Origin: Serripes groenlandicus
Lineage: Eukaryota > Mollusca > Bivalvia > Cardiida > Cardiidae
Reading direction: 5' to 3'
Assembly: GCA_031761405.1 (NCBI GenBank)
Contig: JASEVX010000013.1
Span: forward strand, 53,067,219 to 53,131,218
DNA: 64,000 nucleotides
A model generated the notes under the pieces. The model did not search any database. It saw only the letters and a list, made by a program, of their open reading frames with translations, and had not been told where the DNA came from. Below are positions 23,201-36,429 of this stretch, one piece after another (positions within the stretch are counted from its first letter, which is position 1; each line of letters begins with the position of its first letter). The translations under genes were made by a program, and so were the position numbers.

Positions 23201-24350
23201 ATTTCATTGAAAAGAGTTACCCCCAAGCTTTAAAAAAGTCACAGACAAGTTGGGGGTCATCCATTATGCAAGAAAGATGTATTTGGCGCAATTTAAGCTA
23301 TAATCAAATTCATTATTATGAACAGAGCAGTCTACTTTCTCAATCTGGATCAACCCTTTCTGCACACTGACTGGATATCCTTTTTAAATATGAAGAGGAA
23401 CAATGCATAACTTAGTGAGATAGCTAATTGTGAGCTGTCTAAACGGAATCTGCATTGTTTGGAAATATCTTAAAATTGCCTTTGGCACAGAAAGAGTTAA
23501 ATGCAAAAATAAGGTATGCTATAGTTCTCACTTGTCTATGTAAGCTAAGTATATTGAACATCTCTATAAATGAAAGTAAAACTATTGATAAGAGTTCAAA
23601 TAATTGCTCAGTATGTTTAAACTTAAGTTGTTTGTTTCAAACTATACTGTAACGCGGTTTCTGAACTTTATTTCAATGAGGCTTTTTTGTTGTTTTTAGT
23701 TCACCTGAGAACAATATGCTCAATATGAGCTATTGTGATCACCTCCATTATACGTCTTATCGGTTTGCATCATCTGATGTAATGAGTGACATTCCTAACC
23801 TGTAATTTCTAAACCGTTTCCAAATACATCATTGAAAATAGTTAGGCCAAAATATGGAAAATCTCCTTAGATAAAAGCTAAACTATGGAATATAGTTCAT
23901 AAATTCATTGCAAATGGATAAAATACTCATCATGAGCTTTATAGCCCTCTGCTACAGTTGATCTACACGTGGAAAAAGGTTAAACTATGTCTCCTCCTAA
24001 ACCACATGGGCCATTGCAATAAACCTTCATAAGAATGTTCCTTAATGGGTGTCCTCTATGGAAACAATGGAAATGCATTGTAATTTATGAAAACAGTGGC
24101 CTGATTTGAAAATAATTTGACACAATTATTCCTTTGGTGATCTTCTTCAAATATTGATTAAATAATTTAGATCCTGTATAAAAAATCCATTTGAAAAGCT
24201 CCTTATGCCATGTTTAACATAGAAAATATATGAGATGGTATAAAGGACATGGTTGCATTAACATGCTTTCAACTAAACAGTAATTAGAATAAAATAGTGT
24301 TGTAAGATAACAATTCAATGTTTAGAAAAACATCAATTGTTAGGCAGCAT
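20243..24350 (+). repeat. Unclassified long repeat, copy B (4.1 kb, with insertions)
   Basis: Collinear with 14323-17035. Two extra segments explain the greater length. One lies at about 20439-21602, between aattgtaattgagtaa and cgcaccttatctgtaactg. The other lies at about 23878-24317, before aatgtttagaaaaacatca. Copy A has its own small extra pieces (14645-14700 and about 16170-16430). The open frame at 21317-21808 spans the end of the first insertion and is not conserved as a protein. Confidence 0.7.
20990..21500 (+). repeat. Tandem duplication of about 255 bp inside copy B
   Basis: The stretch from about 20990 (tagccaaatagcatgtacg, then gccatatcgaaagcaaaaac, tctggccgctctgacaaatt) recurs from about 21250 (tagccaaaatgcgtgtttg, gccattttgaaagcggaaac, tctggccactcttacaaatt). 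The copies are clearly diverged. No coding function is supported. Confidence 0.65.
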
Positions 24351-24639
24351 GATAGCGGATGTATCTGGCGTAATTTGACCTTCAACACGAGGTTCAATTG
24401 ACTAGACGAAATAGATAGAAAATAATTAAACGAAATCTCACCAACCCCCTTTACGTTTTGAAAGGATAAGATAAATAACTATTTCGTTAAATATTTGATT
24501 CGGTTAAATATCATATCCGGAACAATGAATATACAGTAGATCTATTCTTTTCGGAGCGGAATTTTCTTACACGCGATCTCACAGCCATACAGCCTCAAAT
24601 CCATTTGCGTAATTTACGTAAAATTTTACGTGAGTGGAA

Positions 24640-27520
24640 ACACTGTTTTGAAAGCAGAGTACACACCATTCTGAGTGGTGTAACTATGATACTGTTGAAA
24701 GCAGACCATACATTATTCTGAGTAATGAAGCTATTACATAACATAACATAATATTAACTTTAATATAATACTGTTGAAAATAAAGTAAACTTCGTTCTTA
24801 AGGGTGTTACTATATTACAATTTAAATCAGAGTAAACACCATTCTGAATGGTATAGCTATAATACTGTTGAAAGCAGAATACACATTATTCTGAGTGGTA
24901 TAGCTATAATACTATTGAAAGCAGAGAAAACACCATTCTGAGTGGTATAGCTATAATACTGTTGAAAGCAGAGTACACACCATTCTGAGTGGTATAGCTA
25001 TACTACTATTGAAAGCAGAGAAAACACAATTCTGAGTGGTATAGCTATAATAATATTGAAAGCAGAGCATACACCATTCTGAGTGGTATAGCTACAATAC
25101 TGTTGAAAGCAGAGAAAACACAATTCTGAGTGGTATAGCTATAATACTATTGAAAGCAGAGAAAACACAATTCTGAGTTGTATAGCTATAATAATATTGA
25201 AAGCAGAGCATGCACCATTCTGAGTGGTATAGCTATAATACTGTTGAAAGCAATGAAAACACCATTCTGAGTGGTATAGTTATAATACTGTTGAAAGCAA
25301 TGAAAACACCAATCCGAGTGATGTTACTATCATATTGTTGAATCCTATGAAAACACCAATCTGAGTGAGTGATGTAACTATAATATTGTTGAAAGCAATG
25401 AAAACACCAATCCGAGTGATCTTACTATAATATTGTTGAAAGCAATGAAAACACCAATCTGAGTGATGTAACTATAATATTGTTGAAAGCAATGAAAACA
25501 CCAATCCGAGTGATGTACCTATAATATTGTTGAAAGCAATGAAAACACCAATCCGAGTGATGTAACTATAATATTGTTGATAGCAATGAAAACACCAATC
25601 CGAGTGATGTAACTATAATATTGTTGAAAGCATTGCTAAGCCCATTCTGAATGCTGTAACTTTAATACTGTTGAAAGTAGACAAAACGCCATTCTAAGTA
25701 GTATAACTATAATACTGATGAAAGTTGACAAAACGCCATTCTGAGTAGTATAACTATAATACTGATGAAAGTTGACAAAACGCCATTCTGAGAAGTATAT
25801 CTTTAATACTGTTCAAAGCAGACAAAACGCCATTCTGAGTAGTATAACTATAATACTGATGAAAGTTGACAAAACGTCATTCTGAGTAGTATAACTATAA
25901 TACTGTTGAAAGTAGACAAAACGCCATTCTGAGTAGTATAACTATAATACTGATGAAAGTTGACAAAACGCCATTCCGAGTAGTATAACTATAATACTGA
26001 TGAAAGTTGACAAAACGCCATTCTGAGTAGTATAACTTTAATACTGTTGAAAGCAGACAAAACGCCATTCTGAGTAGTATAACTATAACACTGATGAAAG
26101 TTGAGTTAACACCATTATGAGTGGTTTAACTTTAATACTGTTGAAAGCAGACAAAACGCCATTCTGAGTAGTATAACTATAATACTGTTGAAAGCAGACA
26201 AAACGCCATTCTGAGTAGTATAACTATAATACTGTTGAAAGCAGACACGACGCCATTCTGAGTGGTATAACTTTAATACTGTTGATAGCAGACACAGTGC
26301 CATTCTGAGTAGTATAACTATAATACTGATGAAAGTTGAGTTAACACCATAATGAGTGGTTTAACTAAAATACTGTTGAAAGTAGAGTAGTATACCATTC
26401 TGAGTGGTATAACTGTAATACTGTTGAAAGTAGAGTTGCACTATTCTGAGTGCTATAACTATAATACTGTTGAAAGAAGAGTTGATATACCATTATGAGT
26501 GGTATTACTATAATTCGTTTGAAAGTAGAGTTAACACCATTATGAGCGGTTTAACTATGATACTGTTGAAAGAAGAATATATACTATTCTGATTGAGGTA
26601 ACTATAACACTGTTGAAAGCAGACAAAATGCTTTTATGAGTGGTGTTACTATAATACTGTTTAAAGTAGAATAATCACCATTCTGAGTGGTGTAGCTATA
26701 ATACTATTGATCACTATTGAAAGTATCTAGTAAACACCATTAGGATGGTGTTACTATAATACTAATAAAAGTAGAGTAAACACCATTCTGAGTGGTATAA
26801 CTTTAATACGGATGAAAGAAGAGTATATACCATTCTGAGTGGTATAACTTTAATACAGATGAAAGAAGAGTATATACCATTCTGAGTGGTATAACCATAA
26901 TACTATTGAAAGAAGAGGACACATTATGAGTGGTTTAACTATAATACTGTTAAAAGACTAGAAAATACCATTATGAGTGGTATAGCTATAATACTGCTGA
27001 AAGTAGAGTACACATTATGAGTGGTTTAACTATAATACTGTTAAAAGACTAGAAAACACCATTATTACTGGTATAGCTATAATACAGCTGAAAGTAGAGT
27101 ATATATACCATTCTGAGTGGTATAACCATAATACTGTTGAAAGAAGAGTACACATTATGAGTGGTTTAACTATAATATTGTTAAAAGACTAGAAAACACC
27201 ATTATGAGTGGTATAGCTATAATACTGCTGAAAGAAGAGTACACATTATGAGTGGTTTAACTATAATACTGTTAAAAATACTAGAAAACACCATTATGAG
27301 TGGTATAGCTATAATACTGCTGAAAGTAGAGTATATATACCATTCTGAGTGGTATAACTTTAATACTGTTGAAAGAAGAGTACACATCATTATGCGTGGT
27401 ATAACTATAACGATGTTGAAAGTAGAGTAAACAACACTTTGAGAGGTGTAACTATAACACTGTTGAAAGTATAAACTTTGCTGGGTTTTGTAACTATGCT
27501 AATATTGAAAGCAAAGTGCA
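24640..27520 (+). repeat. 47-bp hairpin minisatellite, block 2 (about 60 units)
   Basis: Continuous units from 24640 to about 27520, in successive subfamilies: gagtggtatagctataatac near 24.9-25.3 kb; ccgagtgatgtaactataat near 25.3-25.6 kb; gatgaaagttgacaaaacgc near 25.7-26.1 kb; and gtacacattatgagtggttt near 26.9-27.3 kb. In several units the hairpin arms change together (ACACC/GGTGT to ATACC/GGTAT), but many units carry one-sided changes. It lacks the roughly 0.5-kb head module found before other blocks. Confidence 0.92.
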
Positions 27521-29117
27521 CACTCACCCAAAGTACTAGCGCATCTCTCAAGGTTTCCTTGATTTTGCCAAAACGGAAAAGCGGTTTCAGATTTATGTTA
27601 TCTTATTTCAAAGTATGGTACACAACTTAACAGTAGAAATAAGATACAGCAAAATATCACAGTAAATGAAAAAATAATAAACAGTTGATTAAGGTAACAC
27701 CCAAAATCGAAAATCACAAAATATGCTGTTTTTATCTGAATAAGAACTAATCATTTATCCATATTGTAAGCTGTTTTCACAAAAAAGCGTTACGTCAATA
27801 TCCGGTGTGACCCCCCCCCCCCCACACACACATTGCTGGGATGAATGCTAGGCAGCGACTTCACATGGCCATTGCGTAGTTGCGAAGCTCATTTTGATCT
27901 AACGTAGCCTACTCCAGTCGAACATCTCGCTCCAACTCCCGTAGATTGTGTTGTACTGGTCGCTTACGAGTTCGCCTGTCAATGAGGTTCCAGATAGGAT
28001 TAACCTGGTCGTGATCGGGAATCTTAGCTAGTGTTTTAGCTTATCTGACGGACGGAAGCTCATGTAGTCAACATTACGACTGCACAAGAACGCTCTTTAT
28101 TTGATATTCGTGGCATTATTAGTCGCCGGGCAGAAGCCCGCGACTTATATTTTTAATAGCTTTTCGGAAATGACATGGGAGGACGAGTTATTATTTTGTA
28201 ACTGTTTAACTGATATTATATTTCGAGGGTGGTTTAATTTATAAATATTGGACTACATTTTAACATTTGTTTAAAGTATGATATAATTTGGATGCCAAGC
28301 TAATATCATTTTGAGAAAAAGAGAAAACTCATGTCTTCAGCGATTTAACACTTTTCTCATTGTTTTAAAAGTAGATTGCTGCAAAGGTGTCCAATGTTGA
28401 CTTTAATAGGGAAAAGGTAAAATGACGTGCTATTGCATGCAAATCCTAAATTGTCTGTTTTGTTGTTTTATTGATAAATAATAAAATTCAAATATTCTGA
28501 CAAACATCTTGAAAAGTGTTTGTGGCATTCACAAATCTTATAATTATTCCTTAATGAAAGCACTGTATACATACTAAGACTAATAATTATCAATAATTAG
28601 TTGGCTGTTTGTTTGGTCAACCTACCTTAGAATGGAGATTGATCATAAACAATGAAGGATTCAATTATATTTCAATGAAGGACATTCAATTCGTTGACAA
28701 CAAAATGCAAGTTATGATACATTTTTACTTGACCCCACCCCTGATGTTCCAATATGCCCCTCAGTTGATAACTGTTTTTTCAACTACTATAATGTAAGTG
28801 TTATGCATAACTGCAGTATAGATTTCTGGCGACATTGACGCGTTGCATCAACTTTCTCTTGTAACTGACTGAGATTAAAAAAACACATGGTAGATGGTAA
28901 GCCCCGGTTGCACGTGGGAAATAGCAAAAATGAAGATTTTGATGTGCATGGCTGCATTAATTATCAGATATGGAATGTAAAACAATGTACGAGTATTCAT
29001 ATAACATTAAGGTAAATATATCAATTTAAACAAGGATGCGTTAGAAATTTGGATGAGTGTATACCATTCTGGGTGATATAATTATAATACTGTTGAAAGT
29101 AAATTATATAATGTATA
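27521..29117. other. Intergenic, with C-tract and a hairpin motif
   Basis: No gene. A C13 run followed by (ac)n lies at 27811-27832. A GTCGCCGGGC-AGAA-GCCCGCGAC hairpin lies at 28122-28144. A single 47-bp unit remnant sits at about 29050-29100. The frame at 28609-28797 has no domain. Confidence 0.5.
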
Positions 29118-30470
29118 ATGCAAATACATCTTTATGATACCACATGATCGTAACTTATATAAAAGGGACAACTCGTGCTGTTCGTAATCCCATGCATTAC
29201 AACGAATATTTCCGTTGCTTGTAACTCATTTCCATTGCCATTTTAACATTTTACGTAATTATGATGTTCGTGAATCTGAAGAAATAAATGTACATACAAA
29301 TAAATTTAAACCAAGCTGGTACTTCATATATATGAAAAATGTAAAACGCTGATATACATATACAGTTATATATGTATTTTAGCAAGTTTGATTTGTCAAC
29401 TTACAAATAGCAAGGCATTCCAGCCTAGTTATTCTACGCATAGCCATTCTGCCTCAATATTATAAACATGGCAATTCTACCTTAATATCTTAAACATGGA
29501 GATTCTGCATTAATATTCTTAGCATGGCGATTCCACCTTTATTTTCTAAAGCATGGCGATGTCGCCTTTATGTTCTAAGCATGGCAATTCCGTCTGAATG
29601 TTCTAACATGGCGATTCTGCCTAACTATTCTAAGCATTGCGATTTCGACTGACAGTACTACATGTTCAAATCAATCTTAAGGCGATACCGCCTAATATTT
29701 AGCAAAACTGCTGCAAATACATCTTTGTCATACCACATCAGTGTAACTTATATAAGAGGGATTACTCTTGCTGTTCGTAATCCCGTGTAGTAACAACGAT
29801 TGTTTCCCTTGTTTGAAACTCATCTTTCCTTTGTCATTTGAACATCTTACGTAATTATAATTTTCGCGAATCTGAAGAAATAAATATGCATACAAATACA
29901 TAGTCAAGCAAGCTGCTACTTCATATACATAAACAATTTAAAACGCTGATATCCATATACTGTTATATGTATTTTAACAATTTTGATTTGTCAACTTACA
30001 AATAGCAAGGCATTTCAGCATAGTTATTCTAAGCATGGCCATTCCACCTCAATATTCTAAACATGGAGATTCCATCTTAATATTCTAAGCATAGCGATTC
30101 AGCCTAAATATGCTAAGCATGGCATTCTTAGCAGGGCGATTGCGCCTGACAGTGCTAAATGTACAAATCAATCTTGAGGCGATACCGCATTATCTTTTGC
30201 AATACTGTTGCAGATACATCTTTGTGATACCACATGAGTGTAGCTTATATAACAGTGACTACTCTTGCTGTTCGAAATCCCGTGAACTAACAATGATTGT
30301 TTCCCTTGCTTGTAACTCATCTTTCCTTTGCCAATTTAACATCTTAAGTAATTAGGATTTTCGTGAATCTGAAACATGGCGATTCCGCCTAAATATTCTA
30401 AACATCATGATTTTCGTGAATCTGAAGAAATAAATTACATACATACATGATAAAACAAGCTGCTACTTCA
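29118..30470 (+). repeat. Nested tandem repeat: three 500-600-bp units with internal about 30-bp repeats
   Basis: Each unit opens with atacatcttt(g/a)(t/g)gatacc, then acttatata, then ctgttcgtaatcccgtg; starts are near 29123, 29714 and 30210. Further on, the first two units carry a run of short repeats of the type ttctaagcatggcgattccg, then cctcaata. The third is truncated and leads into block 3 of the 47-bp minisatellite. Confidence 0.7.
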
Positions 30471-30511
30471 TATTCATGAGAAAAGTAAAACGTTGATATA
30501 CATACTACTGT

Positions 30512-33500
30512 TATAATCATGTAACACTGTTGAAAGTAAAGTACACACCATTCTGAGTGGTGTAACTATAATAGTGTTGAAAGCAGACAATATGCCATTC
30601 TAAGTGGTGTAGCTATACTACTGTTGAAAGCGTTGTTAACACCACTCTGAGTGGTGTAACTATACTACTGTTGAAAACATTGTGAACACCATTCTGAATG
30701 GTGTAGCTATACCACTCTCGAAAGCACTGTTAACACCATTCTGAACGGTGTAACTTTAAAAACTGTTGAAAGTATTGTAAACATCATTCTGAATGGTGTA
30801 ACTTTAATACTATAAAAAGTAGAGTAAACTTCATTATGAGTAATGTAACTATATTACTGTTGAAAGTAGAATACACACCATTTTGAGTGGTGTAACAATA
30901 ATTCTGTTCAAAGCGTGATTAACACCATTATAAATGGTATAATTATACTACTGTTAAAAGAAGAGTACACACAATTCTAAATGGTATAACTTAAATTCTG
31001 TTGAAAGTATTGTGAACATCATTCTGAATGGTGTAATTTAATACTGTTAAAGGCAGTACTGTTGAAGGCTGAGTACACACCATTATGAGTGGTGTAACCA
31101 TACTACTGTTGAAGGCAGAGTAATCACCATTATGAGTGGTGTAACTAGTACACCGTTGAAGGCAGAGTAATCACCATTATCAGTGATGTAAGTATAATAC
31201 TGTAGAAAGCAGAGTAGACAAGAATTTGTGTCACTTTAATACTCGTGAAAGTATACTTTACCACAATCTGAGTTGTGTTACACTTTTGAAGCACCATTCT
31301 CAGTGTAATATCTATCTGTTTATTCTGTTTAAAGCAGATTAAATAAAGTGGCGTAACTATACATGTAATTATGTTGAAAGCAGAGTAAACACTATTCTGA
31401 GTGGCGTAACTATACATATAATACTGTTGAACGTAAAGTAAACACCATTCTGAGTGGCGTAACTATACATGTAATACTGTCGAAGGTAAAGTAAACACCA
31501 TTCGTAGTGGCGTAACTATACATGTAATACTGTCGAAGGTAGAGTAAACACCATTCTGAGTGGCGTAACTATACATGCAATTATGTTGAAAGCAGAGTAA
31601 ACACCATTCTGAGTGGCGTAACTATACATGTAATACTGTCGAAGGTAGAGTAAACACCATTCTTAGTGGCGTAACTATACATGTAATACTGTCGAAGGTA
31701 GAGTAAACACCATTCTGAGTGTGGTAACTATACATGTATTACTGTCGAAGGTAGAATAAACACCATTCTGAGTGGCGTAACTATACATGTTATACTGTTG
31801 AAAGCAGAGTAAACACCATTCTGAGTGGCGTAACTATACATATAATACTGTTGAACGTAAAGTAAACACCATTCTGAGTGGCGTAACTATACATGTAATA
31901 CTGTCGAAGGTAAAGTAAACACCATTCTTAGTGGCGTAACTATACATGTAATACTGTCGAAGGTAGAGTAAACACCATTCTGAGTGGCGTAACTATACAT
32001 GTAATTATGTTGAAAGCAGAGTAAACACCATTCTGAGTGGCGTAACTATACATGTAATACTGTCGAACGTAGAGTAAATATCATTCTGAGTGGCGTAACT
32101 ATACATGTAATACTTTTGAACGTAAAGTAAACAACATTCTAAATGGCGTAACTATACATGTTATACTGTTGAACGTAGAGTAAACATCATTATGAGTGGT
32201 ACAGCAATAATATTGTTGAAAGCCGAGTACACACCGTTCTGAGTGGTATAGCTATAATACTGTTGAAAGTAGTGAAAACATCATTCTGAGTGGTATAGCT
32301 TAATACTGCTGAAATCAGAGAAAACACCATTCTGAGTGTAGTAGCTATACTAGTGTTGAAATCTGAGAAAACGCCACTCTGAGTGGTGTTTATACATGTA
32401 ATACTGTTGAAAGTAGAGTAAACACCATTATGAGTGGTGTACTTATAAAATCGTTGAAAGCCGAGTACACACCATTTTGAGAGGTGTAAAGATGATACTG
32501 TTGAAAGCAGTGAAAATACCATTCTGAGTGGTATAGCTATAATACTGTTGAAAGCCGAGTACACACCGTTCTGAGTGGTATAGCTATAATACTGTTGAAA
32601 GCCGAGTACACACCGTTCTGAGTGGTATAGCTATACTACTGTTTAAAGTCGGGTACACACCGTTCTGAGTGGTATAGCTATAATACTGTTGAATGCAGTG
32701 AAAACACCATTCTCAGTGATATAGCTTAATACTGTTGAAATTAGAGAAAACACCATTCTGAGTGGTTTAGCTATACTAATGTTAAAAGCAGAGTAAACGC
32801 CATTCTGAGTGGTGTTTATACATGTAATACTGTTGAAAGTAGAGTAAACACCATTATGAGTTGTGTAACTATAACATCGTTGAAAGCCGAGTACACACCA
32901 TTTTGAGAGGTGTAAATATAATACGGTTGAAATCAGTGAACACAACATTCTGAGTGGTATAGCTATAATAATGTTGAAAGCAGAGAAAACACCATTCTCA
33001 GTGGTATAGCTTAATACTGTTGAAATCAGAGAAATCACCATTCTGAGTGGTGTAGCTATACTAATGTTGAAAGCAGAGAAAACGCCATTCTGAGTGGTAT
33101 AGCTTAATACTGTTGAAATCAGAGAAAACACCATTCTGAGTGATATAGCTTGATACTGTTGAAACCTGGGAAAACACCATTCTGAGTGGTTTATCTATAC
33201 TAATGTTGAAAGGTAAGAAAACGCCATTCTGAGTGGTGTTTCTATATGTAATACTGTTGAAAGATAGAGTAAACACTATTATGAGTAGTGTAACTACAAA
33301 ATTGTTGAAAGCCGAGTACATACCATTTTGAGAGGTGTAAATATGATACGGTTGAAAGCAAAGAAAACACCATTCTGAGTGGTGTGACTATAATACTGTT
33401 GAGAGTAGAGTACACACTATTATGAACGGTGTATGAACGGTGTATGAACAGTGTATCTCTAAATTACTGCTGAAAGTAAGGTAGACACTAATTATAATAC

Positions 33501-33969
33501 TGTTAAAAGACGAGTAAACACCATTCTTAGTGGTATAACTATTATACTGTTAAAAGTATAGTACACACTGTTATGAGCGGTGTAACTATACTACTTTTGA
33601 AAGAAGAGTATATACCATTCTGAGTGGTGTAACTATAAGAATGTTGAAAGCAGAGTACACAACATTCTAAGTGGTGTACTATAATACTGTTGTAAGTAGA
33701 GTACAAACTATTATGAGCGGTGTAACTTTAATACTATTGAAAGTAGAGTAGACACCATTATGAGTGATATAAGTATAATACTGTAGAAAGCAGAGTAGAC
33801 ACCATTATGAGTGATGTAAGTAAAATACTGTAGAAAATAGAGTAGAAACCATTATGAGTGATGTAAGTATAATGCTGTAGAAAGTAGAGTAGACATCATC
33901 CTGAGTGGTGTAATTATAATACTGTAGAAAGCAAGAGTTGACACCATTCTGAGTGGTGTAAGTATAATA
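30512..33969 (+). repeat. 47-bp hairpin minisatellite, block 3 (about 70 units)
   Basis: Units run from about 30512 to 33969. From about 31340 to 32170 the unit is a 53-bp variant with an extra catgta (gtggcgtaactatacatgta, then atactgtcgaaggtagagta), about 16 copies. Several internal landmarks recur in the same order in block 5: the tgaagcaccattctcag junction (31288 and 52253) and the tripled gaacggtgtat (33424 and 53497). Block 3 therefore aligns with most of block 5. Minus-strand open frames of up to 163 codons within it are reading-frame artefacts of the repeat. Confidence 0.92.
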
Positions 33970-34804
33970 TATCTATAGGTACTACCTATTTACGAAAAAA
34001 ACCGCAAGATAATTATAAACAAAAATTAAAGAGCATACTTTGGCCATAAAAAGGGATTTATGAGTAATTGACTAGACAATAATAATGTTAATGTCATGTT
34101 TCTTGCATTATCAAAACATATTTGGAATTCGTATTGCTGTCGTCTATTATTACGAACAGAAAATAATAAAGTAAACACTTTCAGAAAATCAAGGAATACA
34201 TTTATAATGAACGAGGTTAAAACATGAGGGCCAAGATGATCCTAAATCGATCACCTGCATTATGGTAAAGAAACAAATAGATCAGCCCTTTGTTGATGCC
34301 ACTTGGCGACTGCCTTTTTCAACCAGTCAATATGACTGGAACAAATGATGTAAATGGTCACATTTCTGCTAAACCATTTCCCTATTAGAGATGGTTTCTG
34401 AGGCCTTTGCAACAGACGATTTAGGAAAAGATTGTCGCCAAAAGAACAATTGCTCCTTATGAGAAAGTTATGCTTTTGCCACAATGTTTGATAAATAATT
34501 ATACTTTGAATGAGTGAGTCAATAGCTCATGCATAGGAATTTTGGGTCTTTCATGTTGATACAACATTTTTTGCGGGAAACGACATCGCTCCATTGACGT
34601 TACTCCAAGATGAAGTGTTACGGAAATGACGTCACGTCCTTCTTTGGTTACGATACAGTCAAAATTTAAGTTCGGGCGTAGAAGGTTAATGCTATCGAGT
34701 TTTTGACAAACGGGAAAACATATTTCTTACAGAGTTCCATTTATTTTTAACTTTTCGTACAAATGTTAATTCCCACATAACACAGCACTTAAATGATCTT
34801 AAAT

Positions 34805-35055
34805 ATCGATTAAAAATTTTTTTTTTTTAAAAAGACGACAATAATGTTCAATCCGTGTTTTTCGTCTCATTTTTTACATACTCAAAAATCGATTTAAAAA
34901 AAAATGATTAAAAAGACGACAATAATTTTCAATCCGTGTTTTTCTGCTCATTTTATACATATCCAAAATACCGATTTAAAAAAAAATGATTAAAAAGCCG
35001 ACAATAATTTTCAATCTGTGTTTTACGTCTGCTTTTTATACATATCCAAAATGGC
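34805..35055 (+). repeat. Three tandem copies of an about 82-bp AT-rich unit, then an A22 tract
   Basis: The unit contains aaaaagacgacaataat, ttcaatccgtgtttt and catatccaaaat. Copies start near 34805, 34888 and 34969. A run of 22 A follows at 35107-35128. Confidence 0.75.
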
Positions 35056-35647
35056 GGCCCCCATGGATTTTTACAGTTTCATTTCAGAAAGCTTCATGGG
35101 TTATTGAAAAAAAAAAAAAAAAAAAAAATAATCTCACACCTTTTTACTAATATGAAAAAGGCAAAGCCTCATCACGAGCACAGCGTCTAATATGATTATA
35201 GGTGCTACCTATTTCGGGTAAACATTTATTATATGTTGTGATCGGTGAATAATTCCCCGTGAACTGCAGTTAGCCACTTGATTGCAGCAGGATCAGTTAG
35301 TCACGTCAATTACGAGTCCTACCGACCTAAGCAAAGAAAATAAAAATCATCATCAGGTTAAGCTTATATTTAACTTTAAAATATAGCCAAGATTTTACAT
35401 CCATGAAATTATGATGACAGGTACAACAAATAATCAACTTGCCCTTCATAAAGTACTTCAAATAAAACGATTCCATAATTTACGGAACTACATTTGTGAC
35501 AAGTCAAACGTTTCCTATACTTTCTGTCGTTTTCTTTTTGGTTCATTTAGTTTGAACTTATTTATATTACATCGATTGTGAAACAAGCTTTCAGCTTATA
35601 TTAATCACGCTCGATGTCTGCTTCCTGGAGACTTAAATCCCAAAGTC

Positions 35648-35852
35648 GTGAACATAGAACATAGAACATATTTATTGATTATAAACATACATACAATGTT
35701 TCGAACCAAATACAATGAATTAACAAATCAAAATACCAGAACAAAAAAAAACAAAAACAAAAAACAACGAAAAGTCAGGACCCGCTCATCACGGGACTCG
35801 AACCAGGGACCTTTGATACAAGAGGCCGACGCTCTACCTCTGCACCACTAAT
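35648..35852 (-). mobile_element. tRNA-derived SINE, family 3
   Basis: On the minus strand, an A box region (TAGTGGTGCAGAGGTAGAGC, 35830-35850) and a B box (CCTGGTTCGAGTCCCG, 35792-35807) are in tRNA-like spacing. They are followed by a T-rich stretch and end at a short tandem repeat, seen on the plus strand as aacatagaacatagaacata. It is unlike the two other SINE families here. The acceptor stem of a functional tRNA is missing. Confidence 0.65.
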
Positions 35853-36429
35853 AGAATGACGTCACTTTTATGACGTCATATTACAGAAATTTGGATTTAT
35901 AACTTCCGGAAAGTCAAAAAACCCTTACAAGTTTTTATTTGAACTCGTTTTAGAAATAGACGACGAGTGTTATTACACGCAAATTATCACACATAAAATA
36001 ACTTGTGCTTGTTCCTTTATCGTGTATGTATTATCATATTTAATTATTTCCTCTAGAAGTTTTTTTTGTTTCGATATTTTCTTTTCATCCAATGAAAACG
36101 TACGAGTATCGTGACTGCGTATCACTGCATCGAAAAGTTCGCTCTGGACACAATTTTAGGAAAGACGGTATAGCAATTTTTTGCAAAGTTCATACACATT
36201 ACCTATTGACGGGAAACATCGATTTGTTTACCCGTATAATGGGTCTAACCTGTAGGTATGTGACTACCATGATACAGGAATCTGTTTCAAGCTGTCGGAA
36301 CTGAGACTGCTGTTGTACACTATACCTACTTTATCTTTTGGTGCAAAGTCAAATCTTCAACAATTTTAACATTCAATTCATCACATGAACATAATCAATA
36401 CAGAAAGGTAAAACAAAAAACAAAGTGAA
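35853..36429. other. Intergenic, nothing recognised
   Basis: The frame at 36092-36304 has no domain. Two gacgtca motifs lie near 35858-35877. Confidence 0.4.

Noticed and set aside
24640..27520. CRISPR-like regular repeats
   Set aside because: Units are head-to-tail with no unique spacers, and the genome is eukaryotic.
31145..33321. Long minus-strand open frames in the minisatellite (up to 163 codons), encoding repetitive YSAFNS/TPLRMVF-type peptides; likewise at 50.5-55.7 kb and 59.4 kb
   Set aside because: The 47-nt unit is not a multiple of three, so translation cycles through three frames and is open only where one recurring TAG is mutated. Frames start and stop irregularly and there is no start context or splice support.
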